A DNA stretch of 64,000 bases, from contig NZ_JARVKV010000023.1 of assembly GCF_029813835.1 (NCBI RefSeq), positions 1 through 64,000 on the forward strand. The letters run 5' to 3'. Below are positions 7,650 to 16,270 of the stretch, one piece after another (position 1 is the first letter of the stretch; every line of letters starts with the position of its first letter). The notes below the pieces were generated by a model, which worked only from the letters and a program-made list of their open reading frames with translations, was not told where the DNA came from and searched no databases. The position numbers were made by a program, and so were the translations under genes. Origin of the DNA: Streptomyces sp. DH37. GTDB lineage: Bacteria > Actinomycetota > Actinomycetes > Streptomycetales > Streptomycetaceae.

Positions 7650-8983
7650 TTGAGGGCCTTCATGGCGTCGACGAACTCTTCGGGGCTGAGCTGCTTGTTG
7701 AAGAGCTTCTGGATGTTGGTGAGCATCGGCGAGGCCTGCTGCGCGGGCAGCGCCTGGTCCCAGGAGAGGGTGAAGTTCGGGGCGTCGCGCACGAGGTCGT
7801 ACTGGAAGAGGGCGTAGTCCGGGGCGGGGTGCCCGGTGAGCATGTCCTCGGAGCCGGAGGTGGTGGGCACGTCGCCGTTGTCCACCAGGGCCTCGGCGTA
7901 CCACTCCTCGGCGGCGGTCTTGACGAACTCCAGGGCCGCCTCGCGCTCCTCGCCCTTCAGCTTGGAGTTGACCGACCAGAAGTTGGTGGGGTTGCCCACG
8001 ACGTTCTTGGGGTCGCCCGCGCCGTCGGGGAGGGCGGGGAAGGTGGTCCAGCCCAGGCCCTTCTCGGCGAACTCCTTCTGGTTGGCCTGCTGGTTGGAGT
8101 ACTCCCAGCTGCCCATCAGGTGCATGGCGGCCTTGCCCTTGGCGAAGAGCGTGGAGGCGCCGTCGGCGGTGTAGTTGACCGAGGCGTAGTTCTTGCCGAA
8201 CGCCCCGCGGTCCACCAGGTCGCGGATGGTCTCGGCGGTCTTCAGCACGGCCGGGTCGCCCCAGGCGGAGGAGTCGCCGTCCTGGATGCGCTGGAAGACC
8301 TCGGCGCCGCCGATGCGGTCCAGCAGGTACTCGACCCACATCAGCTCGGTCCACGCGTCGGTGCCGGCGAGCGCGAAGGGGGTGACGCCCTCCTTCTTGA
8401 AGGTGTCGACCAGCCCCAGCAGGTCCTCCCAGGACTCAGGCGGCTCGGCGCCCGCCTTCTCGAAGACGTCCTTGTTGTAGAAGAGGACCACCGGCTGCAT
8501 GCCCCGCATCGGGATGCCGTAGACCTTGTCGTTCACCTTGCCCGCGTTGAGGATCGAGGGCAGGAACGCGTCCTTGAGCTTCTCGTCCTTCTGGATCTCG
8601 GGCGTGAGGTCGACCAGCATGTCCTTCTCGACGAAGTTGCTGATGCTGCCGCCGCCCCAGTTGAAGAAGACGTCAGGGGCGTTGGGCGTGCCCATGGCGC
8701 TGCGCATCTTGTCCTGGTAGCCCTCGCCGGGCACCTCGACGAGCTTGGCCTTGACGTCGGAGGTCTTGTTGAACCGCTCGACCGCGTCGCGCTGCACCTT
8801 GGTCGAGGCGTCCTGGTAGACCCAGACCTCCAGGGTTCCGCCGGCCTTCTCCTCGCCGGGACCGCCGCTGCCGCAGGCGGTGAGCACGGAGGCGGCCAGA
8901 ACCGCCGCCGTCAGCGTGGCGGCGTGGCGCCGCCCGAATCCCTTGCGGCCTCTCATGGCCGAGCCCTGCACTGCTGTTCGCAT
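7646..8983 (-). CDS. bxlE: Sugar-binding lipoprotein of the xylan operon
   Basis: A 445-residue family-1 extracellular solute-binding protein. A basic N-terminus and hydrophobic segment lead to the lipobox LTAC (34-37), so Cys37 would be acylated and the protein anchored outside the membrane. The mature part has the usual clamshell features: GGTLEVWVYQDAS, DVFFNWGGG, YGIPMRGMQPVVLFYNKDVF and MHLMGSWEYSNQ. ATG 8983 is preceded by GGAAGG at good spacing, itself part of a 12-bp palindrome. It is the first gene of the operon and has its own strong promoter. Xylo-oligosaccharide binding is inferred from context. Confidence 0.87.
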   Translation of the reverse strand: MRTAVQGSAMRGRKGFGRRHAATLTAAVLAASVLTACGSGGPGEEKAGGTLEVWVYQDASTKVQRDAVERFNKTSDVKAKLVEVPGEGYQDKMRSAMGTPNAPDVFFNWGGGSISNFVEKDMLVDLTPEIQKDEKLKDAFLPSILNAGKVNDKVYGIPMRGMQPVVLFYNKDVFEKAGAEPPESWEDLLGLVDTFKKEGVTPFALAGTDAWTELMWVEYLLDRIGGAEVFQRIQDGDSSAWGDPAVLKTAETIRDLVDRGAFGKNYASVNYTADGASTLFAKGKAAMHLMGSWEYSNQQANQKEFAEKGLGWTTFPALPDGAGDPKNVVGNPTNFWSVNSKLKGEEREAALEFVKTAAEEWYAEALVDNGDVPTTSGSEDMLTGHPAPDYALFQYDLVRDAPNFTLSWDQALPAQQASPMLTNIQKLFNKQLSPEEFVDAMKALK

Positions 8984-8989
8984 CGCATA

Positions 8990-9001
8990 CCTTCCGGAAG
9001 G
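8990..9001. promoter_or_regulatory. 12-bp palindrome CCTTCCGGAAGG over the RBS
   Basis: A perfect even palindrome with a central CG, the usual shape of LacI-family half-site pairs. It contains the ribosome-binding GGAAGG of the binding-protein gene. A close relative (CTTCCGGAAAG) lies upstream of the xylanase gene at 10307-10317. Probable site for the adjacent LacI repressor. Confidence 0.5.
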
Positions 9002-9004
9002 ACT

Positions 9005-9018
9005 CCGAAAATTATCGG
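9005..9018. promoter_or_regulatory. AT-rich inverted repeat downstream of the operon start
   Basis: CCGAAAATTATCGG: arms CCGA/TCGG around an AT core, unusually AT-rich for this DNA. It lies about 14 bp downstream of the -10 box, so a bound repressor would block early elongation or initiation. It is a second candidate operator for the LacI-type regulator. Confidence 0.45.
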
Positions 9019-9031
9019 TAGTGGTGGTGGG

Positions 9032-9060
9032 AAAGTACGTACGCGCTCCAGCGGTGTCAA
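9032..9060 (-). promoter_or_regulatory. Promoter of the xylan uptake operon
   Basis: On the minus strand a consensus -35 TTGACA (9055-9060) is followed after exactly 17 bp by -10 TACTTT (9032-9037). This is a strong sigma-HrdB-type promoter, placing the start near 9025, about 40 nt upstream of the first gene. The arabinan operon promoter at 53.9 kb has the same -10 and spacing. Confidence 0.75.
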
Positions 9061-9140
9061 CAGGTCTGACAAAAAACGGGACCCGTGGCCCGGCAGCGTG
9101 ATGCGTCCGTTATATGGAGTTGTTCGATCCGCTTTCCGGG

Positions 9141-10220
9141 TCAGCCGCGCAGCGGCGCCGTGCTGGCGCGAACGACCAGCTCAGTGGCGAGTTCGACGCG
9201 CGGGGAGTCGATCTCCTCGCCCCGTGCCTGGCGCAGCACGGTGCGGGCCGCGACCTTGCCCATCTCCACCAGCGGCTGGCGTACCGTGGTCAGCGGCGGA
9301 GCCGACCAGCGGACTTCCGGAAGGTCGTCGAAGCCGACGATGCTGATGTCCTCCGGCACCCGCATCCCGCGCCTGCGCAGCGCCTCGATCGCGCCCAGCG
9401 CCATCTGGTCGCTGGCGGCGAACAGGGCGGTGGGCGGCTCGTCCAGGTCCATCAGCCGGTTGCAGCCGGTGAAGCCGGACTCGTGGTAGAAGTCGCCCGG
9501 CACCATCAGCCGGTCGTCCACGGGGACGCCCGCCGCCTCCAGCGCGGCGCGGTAGCCGTCCAGCCGGGCGCGGCTGCACAGCAGTCTCGGCGGCCCGGCG
9601 ATGAAGCCGATCCGGCGGTGGCCCAGCTCCAGCAGGTGCTCGGTGGCGGACATGCCGCCGGCCCAGTTGGTGGCCCCGACCGTCGGCGCCTCCAGGGCGG
9701 GGGAGCCGGAGGGGTCCACCACCACCAGGGGCACGCCCAGCCGGTGCAGCTCCTCGTGCAGGACCGGCTCCAGGACCGAGGTCACCAGGATCACGCCGCC
9801 CGAGGCGCGGGCCCGCAGGTTGCGCATCCACTGCCGGGCCGAGCCCGCGCGGTCGTGGATGGCCGAGACCACCGTGCCGAAGCCGACCTCGTGCGTGGTC
9901 TCCTCCACGCCGCGGATGATCTCCACCGCCCAGGGGCTGTCCAGGTCGTTGAAGACCAGGTCGATCAGGGCGGGCCGGTCGCCGGAGGAGGCCGTGCGGC
10001 GGCGGTAGCCGTACTGCCGCAGCAGCTCCTCGACCCTGGCCCGGGTCGCGGGCGCGACGTCCGAGCGGCCGTTGACCACCCGTGAGACGGTGGGGACCGA
10101 GACCCCCGCCTCCTGGGCGATGGCCGTGATCGTGACCTTCTGTTCCACCTTGGGCGCCATCCTCTGCTCCGCGACGCCACCGGTCGCGGCGACCGCGCCG
10201 TCCGTCATGCCGTCTCCCAT
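9141..10220 (-). CDS. bxlR: LacI-family repressor of xylan use (BxlR-like)
   Basis: A 359-residue LacI/GalR regulator. The N-terminal helix-turn-helix is at about residues 28-55 (VTITAIAQEAGVSVPTVSRVVN), with hinge helix TRARVEELLRQYGY. It is followed by a periplasmic-binding-protein-like sensor domain with LGHRRIGFIAGP, ALFAASDQMALGAIEAL and DISIVGFDDLPEVRWSAPPLTTV. ATG 10220 is chosen for its GGAGGAG at ideal distance; an upstream ATG at 10244 lacks one. It sits between the uptake operon and the divergent xylanase gene and is presumably the local repressor released by xylose or xylo-oligomers. BxlR of S. thermoviolaceus occupies the same context. The name is inferred from synteny, not from binding data. 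Confidence 0.8.
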   Translation of the reverse strand: MGDGMTDGAVAATGGVAEQRMAPKVEQKVTITAIAQEAGVSVPTVSRVVNGRSDVAPATRARVEELLRQYGYRRRTASSGDRPALIDLVFNDLDSPWAVEIIRGVEETTHEVGFGTVVSAIHDRAGSARQWMRNLRARASGGVILVTSVLEPVLHEELHRLGVPLVVVDPSGSPALEAPTVGATNWAGGMSATEHLLELGHRRIGFIAGPPRLLCSRARLDGYRAALEAAGVPVDDRLMVPGDFYHESGFTGCNRLMDLDEPPTALFAASDQMALGAIEALRRRGMRVPEDISIVGFDDLPEVRWSAPPLTTVRQPLVEMGKVAARTVLRQARGEEIDSPRVELATELVVRASTAPLRG

Positions 10221-10289
10221 GCCCTCTCCTCCACACACGCACACCGTTGACGGGCGTCCCCATCGGCTCTACCGTTCCCGGCGCACCCT

Positions 10290-10317
10290 CGAAACCTTCC
10301 AACAGTCTTCCGGAAAG
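10290..10317. promoter_or_regulatory. Candidate operator upstream of xylanase
   Basis: Between the divergent LacI and xylanase genes lie CGAAACCTTCC (10290-10300) and CTTCCGGAAAG (10307-10317). The latter shares the CTTCCGGAA core with the perfect palindrome in front of the uptake operon. It could let one repressor control both its own gene and the xylanase gene. Confidence 0.4.
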
Positions 10318-10351
10318 TGTTCCGGGGCGTCGAGAGAGGGACATCCCCAGC

Positions 10352-11770
10352 ATGAGGCAACACCGTGTACGCACCGTACGTCGTTTAGCCAGGGCGGTCG
10401 TAGCCGCCTCCGCCGCGACCGCGGCGCTGACCTTCGGATTCAGCGCCCCGAGCCAGGCCGCCGACCCCACCCTGCGCGAGGTCGCCGAGCCCACCGGCCG
10501 TTTCATCGGCACGGCCGTCAACGACGGCCTGCTGGGCAACGGCACCTACAGCGCCATCGTCAGCACCGAGTTCGACAGCGTCACCGCCGAGAACGCCATG
10601 AAGTGGGAGGCGGTCGAGCCCCAGCGCGGCCAGTTCAACTGGGCCGGGGGCGACCGCCTGGTCCAGTTCGCCCAGCAGAACGACCAGCTCGTCTACGGAC
10701 ACACCCTGGTCTGGCACAGCCAGATGCCGGGCTGGCTGCAGAACGGCTCGTTCTCCAACAGCGAGCTGCGCACCATCATGACCGACCACGTCACCACCCA
10801 GGTCGCCCGCTACAAGGGCAAGGTCCAGCGCTGGGACGTGGTGAACGAGGCGTTCAACGAGGACGGCTCGTTCCGGCAGAGCAAGTTCTACCAGCAGCTC
10901 GGCTCGTCCTACATCGCGGACTCCTTCCGGGCCGCCCGCGCCGCCGACCCGAACGCCAAGCTGTTCATCAACGACTACAACACCGAGCTCGACAACGCCA
11001 AGAGCGACGGCCTGTACCGGCTGGTCAGCGATCTGAAGGCGCAGGGCGTGCCCATCGACGGGGTCGGGTTCCAAAACCACCTCATCGTCGGCCAGGTGAA
11101 CGGCCCGGCGATCCGGCAGAACCTCCAGCGCTTCGCCGACCTGGGCCTGGAGGTCGCGATCACCGAGCTGGACATCCGGATGCAGATGCCGTCCGACAGC
11201 TCCAAGCTCCAGCAGCAGGCCCGCGACTACCGCGCGGTGGCCGACGCCTGCCTGGCGGTCTCCCGCTGCTCCGGCATCACCGTCTGGGGCGTCAGCGACC
11301 GCGACTCCTGGGTGCCGGACGTCTTCCAGGGCCAGGGAGCGGCCTGCCCCTGGGACGACAACTACCGGCCCAAGCCCGCCTACGACGCGCTGCGCGACGC
11401 CTTCGTCGCGGCGGGCGGCGGCGACCCCGGCGACCCGGGCGACCCCGAGCCGCCCACGGGTGACTGCTCCGCCACCTTCACCGTCTCCAACCGCTGGGCC
11501 ACCGGCTCGGTCGTCTCCGTCACCGTCCGCACCGGACAGGCCCTGAACGGCTGGCGCGCGCGGTTCGAGCTGCCGACCGGGGTGAGCCTGGCCAACGGCT
11601 GGAACGGCGGCTTCTCGCAGAGCGGCAGCACCGTCACCGTCACCAACGCCCCCTACAACGGCACGGTCGCGGCCGGAGGGACGATCTCCTTCGGCTTCCA
11701 GACCAGCGGCGGAGCGGCCCAGGACGGCACCCGCGTCAGCCTCGGCGACCAGGCGTGCGCCGCGGGCTGA
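10352..11770 (+). CDS. Secreted GH10 endo-xylanase with CBM2
   Basis: A 472-residue secreted endo-1,4-beta-xylanase. A signal peptide occupies residues 1-36 or so (cleavage near SQA/A). The GH10 barrel spans about 40-350, with the acid/base Glu166 in WDVVNEAF and the nucleophile Glu272 in TELDIR. Other GH10 marks are TAENAMKWE, GHTLVWHSQMPGW and GITVWGVSDRDSW. A Gly-Asp-Pro linker (GGGDPGDPGDPEPP, 354-367) joins a carbohydrate-binding module of family 2 (CSATFTVSNRW..., Cys371 pairing with the Cys near the C-terminus). ATG 10352 has AGAGGGA upstream. It would release xylo-oligomers for the adjacent uptake operon. Confidence 0.93.
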   Translation: MRQHRVRTVRRLARAVVAASAATAALTFGFSAPSQAADPTLREVAEPTGRFIGTAVNDGLLGNGTYSAIVSTEFDSVTAENAMKWEAVEPQRGQFNWAGGDRLVQFAQQNDQLVYGHTLVWHSQMPGWLQNGSFSNSELRTIMTDHVTTQVARYKGKVQRWDVVNEAFNEDGSFRQSKFYQQLGSSYIADSFRAARAADPNAKLFINDYNTELDNAKSDGLYRLVSDLKAQGVPIDGVGFQNHLIVGQVNGPAIRQNLQRFADLGLEVAITELDIRMQMPSDSSKLQQQARDYRAVADACLAVSRCSGITVWGVSDRDSWVPDVFQGQGAACPWDDNYRPKPAYDALRDAFVAAGGGDPGDPGDPEPPTGDCSATFTVSNRWATGSVVSVTVRTGQALNGWRARFELPTGVSLANGWNGGFSQSGSTVTVTNAPYNGTVAAGGTISFGFQTSGGAAQDGTRVSLGDQACAAG

Positions 11771-11838
11771 CCCCTTCTCCCGTCCGGTGCGCCGAACCGC
11801 CAGGGCAGGGCGGCCGGCGCGCCGGACGGGGCAGAGCC

Positions 11839-11883
11839 GGGCCCCGGTCGCGGCCCGCCCCACACGGGCCGCGGCCGGGGCCC
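11839..11883. terminator. 18-bp hairpin, bidirectional terminator
   Basis: The arm at 11839-11856 pairs with 11866-11883 over 18 bp with a single G-U wobble and a 9-nt loop. It sits between the convergent xylanase and nirD genes. Confidence 0.75.
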
Positions 11884-11927
11884 TCGGCGTTCCCGGCCGG
11901 AAGCCGCCGCGGGACTCCCGGCGCCCC

Positions 11928-12368
11928 TCAGCGGGTGCGCACGGCGTACGCCGGCACCGACACCGCCTCGTCGTCCAGACAGCGGCCCGTGGCCAGGTCG
12001 AAACGCTGCTTGAGCAGCGGCGAGGCCACGAACGGCCGCCCGCCCGCCGAGCCCAGCAGCCCGCGCGAGAGCACGTAGGCGCCGGTGAACGGATCGCGGT
12101 TGCCGACGGCGTACGCACGGCCCGACCGGTCCCGGAACAGGGCGATCTGCCGGCCGTCGGGCAGCAGCGCGGCCACCCCCCGCCCCGGCGTCAGGTCCGA
12201 CAGGGCGCACACCGCGGCCCAGCCGCCGTCGGCGCGCACCTCCACCCGTACGCCGGCCGCCGTGGGCGGGGCGGCGGGCGGGGCGGCGGGCGGAGCGGCG
12301 GTCGGGGTGTGCTCGGAGGCGGTCTCGGAAGCGGTGTCGGAAGCGGTGGCGGTCATCGCTGCGGTCAT
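11928..12368 (-). CDS. nirD: Nitrite reductase small subunit
   Basis: A 146-residue NirD-type protein, the small subunit of cytoplasmic NAD(P)H nitrite reductase, which reduces nitrite to ammonium. The Ala/Pro/Thr-rich first 35 residues are probably disordered. The Rieske-like beta fold follows (WAAVCALSDLTPGRGVAALL, AYAVGNRDPFTGAYVLSRGL, SPLLKQRFDLATGRCLDDE). No CxH/CxxH cluster ligands are present, as in E. coli NirD, so no [2Fe-2S] centre is expected. ATG 12368 overlaps the TGA of nirB by 4 nt; an in-frame ATG at 12356 is possible. It is the last gene of the operon. Confidence 0.88.
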   Translation of the reverse strand: MTAAMTATASDTASETASEHTPTAAPPAAPPAAPPTAAGVRVEVRADGGWAAVCALSDLTPGRGVAALLPDGRQIALFRDRSGRAYAVGNRDPFTGAYVLSRGLLGSAGGRPFVASPLLKQRFDLATGRCLDDEAVSVPAYAVRTR

Positions 12369-14980
12369 CGGGCCGGGGTCCCTTCGAGAGCTTCGGGCGT
12401 TTCGGGGATGCGGACGGGGATGTCGGGGCCGGACAGGATCGTCAGGTCGGGCCTGACCTGCTCGCGCTCGGCGACGAACCGCACCGACGGGTCGGGCGCG
12501 TCCGGCGCGTTGACGAAGGAGACGAAGCGCCGCAGCCGCTCGGGATCGTTCAGCGTCTCGGCCCACTCGTCGCGGTAGTTCGCCACGTGGTCGGCCATCA
12601 GGGCCTCCAGCTCGTCGCACAGGCCCAGCGAGTCGTGGACGACCACGTCGCGCACGTGGTCCAGGCCGCCCTCGATCCGCTCCAGCCAGGCCGCGGTGCG
12701 CTCCAGCCGGTCGGCGGTGCGGATGTAGAACATCAGGAAGCGGTCGATCAGCCGGACCAGCTCGGCGTCGGACAGGTCCTGGGCCAGCAGGTCGGCGTGG
12801 CGCGGGGTCGCGCCGCCGTTGCCGCCCACGTACAGGTTCCAGCCGCCGGCGGTGGCGATCACGCCGAAGTCCTTGGACCGCGCCTCCGCGCACTCGCGCT
12901 GGCAGCCGGAGACCGCCGACTTCAGCTTGTGCGGGGCGCGCAGGCCGCGGTAGCGCAGTTCCAGGTCGATGGCCATGCGCACCGAGTCCTGCACCCCGTA
13001 GCGGCACCAGGTCCGCCCCACGCACGACTTCACCGTGCGCAGCGCCTTGCCGTAGGCGTGGCCCGACTCGAAGCCGGCGTCCACCAGCCGCGCCCAGATC
13101 GCCGGGAGCTGGTCGACGCGGGCGCCGAACAGGTCGATCCGCTGCCCCCCGGTGATCTTGGTGTAGAGCCCGTAGTCGCGGGCCACCTCGCCGATCACGA
13201 TCAGCTTCTCCGGCGTGATCTCCCCGCCGGGGACGCGCGGCACGACCGAGTACGAGCCGTTGCGCTGGAGGTTGGCCAGGTGGTGGTCGTTGGTGTCCTG
13301 GAGGGCCGCCTGCTCGCCGTCCAGGACGTAGCCGCTGGCGCCCAGCGCCGGAGCCAGCGAGGCGATGATCGAGGCGACGACCGGCTTGCAGACCTCGCAG
13401 CCCTCCCCGCCGCGGGCCTCCTCGCGGCCGTGGCCGTCCAGCAGCGCGGCGAAGGAGGTGAGCCGCAGGGTGCGGACGATCTCGTACAGCTCGCCGCGGG
13501 TGTGGGCGAAGCAGCCGCACAGGCCCTTGTCGACCGCGACGCCGCTCGCCTCCAGCTCGTCGTTGACCAGGGTGGTGAGCACCTTCACGCAGCTTCCGCA
13601 GCCGGTGCCCGCCCTGGTGCACTTCTTCACCTCGGGCACGGTGGCGCACCGGTGGTCGGTGACGGCCGCGCGGACGGCGCCCTTGGTGACGTTGTGGCAG
13701 CTGCAGACCACCGCCTCGTCCGGCAGCGCGGACGGCCCCAGCGCCACCGGTGCCCCGGCCCCGGCCGGCAGGACGAGCTGCTCGGGAGCCACCGGCGGGA
13801 CGCCGCCGGTCAGCGGGCGCAGCGTGCCGTACGCCTCGGCGTCGCCGACCAGCACGCCGCCCAGCAGGGTGCCGTCGGAGGCGATCACCAGTTTCTTGTA
13901 GACGCCGGCGCGCGAGTCGGAGTAGACGACGTCCAGGCAGCCCTCGGTCCTGCCGTGCGCGTCGCCGAAGGAGGCCACGTCCACGCCCAGCAGCTTGAGC
14001 TTGGTGGAGGTGTCGGCGCCGGTGAAGGAGGCCCGGTCGCCCCCGGCGATCGTCTCGGCCGCCACCCGCGCCATCTCGTAGCCGGGCGCCACCAGGCCGT
14101 ACACCATGCCGTCCGCGGTCCTCGCGCACTCGCCGATGGCGTACACCGACCCGTCGGCGGTGCGGCAGCGCTCGTCGACGACGATGCCGCCGCGCTCGCC
14201 GACCTCCAGGCCGCAGTCGCGGGCGAGCTGGTCGCGGGGGCGCACGCCCGCCGAGAAGACCACCATGTCGGTCTCGATCACCGAGCCGTCCGAGAGCGCC
14301 ATCGCGGTGACGGCCCCGCTCCCGTCGGCGGTGATCTCCCGGCCGCCCACGCCCGTGTGGACGATCAGGCCCATCCCCTCGACGGTGCGGCGCAGCGCGG
14401 CGCCGCCGCCCTCGTCGACCTGGAGGGCCATCAGCCGCGGGTTGAACTCCACGACGTGGGTCTCCAGGCCCAGCCCGTTCAGCGCGCCGGCCGCCTCCAG
14501 GCCCAGCAGGCCGCCGCCGACGACCGTGCCCACCCGGCTGCCCTTCGCGTACTCCTCGATGGCGAGCAGGTCCTCCACCGTGCGGTAGACGAAGCAGCCG
14601 GCGCTGTCCCTCCCCGGCACGGGCGGCACGAACGGATAGGAGCCGGTGGCCAGCACCAGCGTGTCGTAGCCGATCTCCAGCCCGGCGCGCGAGGTGACGG
14701 TGCGCGCCGCGCGGTCGATCGCGACCGCCGGGTCGCCCAGGCGCAGCTCGATGCCGTGCCGCTCCATGAAGCCCTCGTCCACCATGGACAGCTCCTCGGG
14801 CGTGCGGCCGGAGAAGTACGAGGTGAGCCGCACGCGGTCGTACGCGGGCCGCGGCTCCTCGCACAGCACGACCACCCGGGCCCGCTCGGTGACCTCCCGG
14901 CTCGCGAGCTCCTCCAGGAACCGCTGGCCGACCATCCCGTGCCCGACGAGCACGATCGTGGGGCGTGGCGTCCGTGGCAT
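12365..14980 (-). CDS. nirB: Assimilatory nitrite reductase large subunit
   Basis: An 871-residue NirB. The N-terminal FAD/NAD(P)H half shows IVLVGHGMVGQRFLEEL, LVLATGSYPFVPPVPG and GGGLLGLEAAGALNGLGLETHVVE. A BFD-like [2Fe-2S] domain follows (VCSCHNVTKGAV and GTGCGSC). Then come the sulfite/nitrite reductase ferredoxin-like half-domain and the siroheme/[4Fe-4S] domain with ligands in CVGRTWCRYGVQDS and SGCQRECAEA. It carries six-electron reduction of nitrite to ammonium in the cytoplasm. ATG 14980 has GGAGG eight bases upstream and lies 2 nt after the stop of the preceding flavoprotein gene; nirD overlaps its 3' end. All cofactor cysteines appear intact. Confidence 0.95.
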   Translation of the reverse strand: MPRTPRPTIVLVGHGMVGQRFLEELASREVTERARVVVLCEEPRPAYDRVRLTSYFSGRTPEELSMVDEGFMERHGIELRLGDPAVAIDRAARTVTSRAGLEIGYDTLVLATGSYPFVPPVPGRDSAGCFVYRTVEDLLAIEEYAKGSRVGTVVGGGLLGLEAAGALNGLGLETHVVEFNPRLMALQVDEGGGAALRRTVEGMGLIVHTGVGGREITADGSGAVTAMALSDGSVIETDMVVFSAGVRPRDQLARDCGLEVGERGGIVVDERCRTADGSVYAIGECARTADGMVYGLVAPGYEMARVAAETIAGGDRASFTGADTSTKLKLLGVDVASFGDAHGRTEGCLDVVYSDSRAGVYKKLVIASDGTLLGGVLVGDAEAYGTLRPLTGGVPPVAPEQLVLPAGAGAPVALGPSALPDEAVVCSCHNVTKGAVRAAVTDHRCATVPEVKKCTRAGTGCGSCVKVLTTLVNDELEASGVAVDKGLCGCFAHTRGELYEIVRTLRLTSFAALLDGHGREEARGGEGCEVCKPVVASIIASLAPALGASGYVLDGEQAALQDTNDHHLANLQRNGSYSVVPRVPGGEITPEKLIVIGEVARDYGLYTKITGGQRIDLFGARVDQLPAIWARLVDAGFESGHAYGKALRTVKSCVGRTWCRYGVQDSVRMAIDLELRYRGLRAPHKLKSAVSGCQRECAEARSKDFGVIATAGGWNLYVGGNGGATPRHADLLAQDLSDAELVRLIDRFLMFYIRTADRLERTAAWLERIEGGLDHVRDVVVHDSLGLCDELEALMADHVANYRDEWAETLNDPERLRRFVSFVNAPDAPDPSVRFVAEREQVRPDLTILSGPDIPVRIPETPEALEGTPAR

Positions 14981-14982
14981 GT

Positions 14983-16248
14983 CTACAGGCCTCCATCGTT
15001 GGTGAGCAGGTGGAGCAGCGGGGCGGAGGGCAGCGGCTCGTCGCCCTCCCAGGTGCGGGCGAGGGCGCCGACGGTGCCGAGGTCGCCGAGGAGGATGCCG
15101 CCCACCAGCCGGTCGCCGCGGACGACGACCTTGCGGTAGACGCTGCGGGTGGCGTCGGCGAGGTGGACGACGTCGTCGCCCGCGCGGGGCACGGTCTCGC
15201 CGAACGAGGCGAGGTCCAGCGCGCGCCCCCGCCCGGAGGGGGACGGCGCGAGGGTCAGCCGGGTCAGCGCCCGGGTGCCGGTGTACGCGGGGGTCCGGGC
15301 GCCGCCGGCCAGCAGGACGCGGGCCAGCGCGTCGGCCTGCTCCTGGGCGGCGCCCGCCAGCCCGTAGACCGTCCCGCCGTGCTCGGCGCAGTCGCCGACG
15401 GCGTGGATCCGGGGGTCGGAGGTGCGCAGCTCGTCGTCGACGACGATCCCGTCGCGGACCTCCAGCCCGGCCGCCCGGGCGAGTCCGACCCGCGGCCGCA
15501 CGCCGCAGGCGAGCACGACCAGCTCGGCCTCCAGCCGGTAGCCGTCGGCGAGTTCCACGCCGCGGGCCGCCGCCCCCTCGCCGGGGGTCCGCGCGGTCAG
15601 CAGACCGCGGACACGGCACTCGGTGTGGACCTCGACGCCCAGCCCCTCCAGGTGCCCGCGCAGCAGCGCCGACGCGCGGGCGTCCAGATGGCGCTCCATG
15701 AGGTGCTCGCCCTGGTGGGCGAGGACGGTGCGCACCCCGCGCTCGCTCAGCGCGCGGGCGGCCGAGACCCCGAGCAGGCCGCCGCCGACGACGACGGCCC
15801 GCGCCCCCGGCCGGACCGCCGCCTCCAGCGCCCGGCAGTCGGCCAGGGTGCGGAAGGGGTGCACGCCGCGGAGCGGTTCGTGCCCGCCGTCGTCGGGGAA
15901 GAGCCCGCGCAGCGGCGGCAGCACCGGGTTGGAGCCGGTGGCCAGCACCAGCGTGTCGTACGGCACCGAGGAGCCGTCGTCGCACCGCACCAGCCGCTCG
16001 GACCGGTCCACCCGGACCGCCCGTACGCCGCGCAGCCAGCGGGCGGCCGACGGGGCGGGGAGGCCGATCACCTCCGGCGCGTACCGCCCGGCCAGCACCT
16101 CGGCCAGCAGCACCCGGTTGTACGGCGCGTGGGGCTCCTCGCCGACGACCGTCAGGGCGTCGGCGGCGCCGGCGGCGGAGAGCTGCCCGGCGAGCCGGGC
16201 GGCGGCCATCCCGCCGCCGATCACCACCACACGCTTCATCGAGGTCAT
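14983..16248 (-). CDS. FAD-dependent NAD(P) oxidoreductase of the nir operon
   Basis: A 421-residue flavoprotein resembling the N-terminal half of NirB: VVVIGGGMAAARLAGQL, PYNRVLLAEVLAGRY, DTLVLATGSNPVLPPL, a second dinucleotide site VVVGGGLLGVSAARAL, and the FAD-closing VRDGIVVDDELRTSDPRIHAVGDCAEH. It has no Fe-S or siroheme domain. It is the first gene of the operon with nirB and nirD and directly downstream of a GlnR-type box. It may supply electrons to NirB or to the nitrate reductase (NasC/NasB-like role); which one is not visible. The start ATG 16248 lacks an obvious ribosome-binding site; an in-frame ATG codon nine bases later is an alternative. Confidence 0.85.
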   Translation of the reverse strand: MTSMKRVVVIGGGMAAARLAGQLSAAGAADALTVVGEEPHAPYNRVLLAEVLAGRYAPEVIGLPAPSAARWLRGVRAVRVDRSERLVRCDDGSSVPYDTLVLATGSNPVLPPLRGLFPDDGGHEPLRGVHPFRTLADCRALEAAVRPGARAVVVGGGLLGVSAARALSERGVRTVLAHQGEHLMERHLDARASALLRGHLEGLGVEVHTECRVRGLLTARTPGEGAAARGVELADGYRLEAELVVLACGVRPRVGLARAAGLEVRDGIVVDDELRTSDPRIHAVGDCAEHGGTVYGLAGAAQEQADALARVLLAGGARTPAYTGTRALTRLTLAPSPSGRGRALDLASFGETVPRAGDDVVHLADATRSVYRKVVVRGDRLVGGILLGDLGTVGALARTWEGDEPLPSAPLLHLLTNDGGL

Positions 16249-16270
16249 ACGGGCAGCGTGCGGTGCGGCT

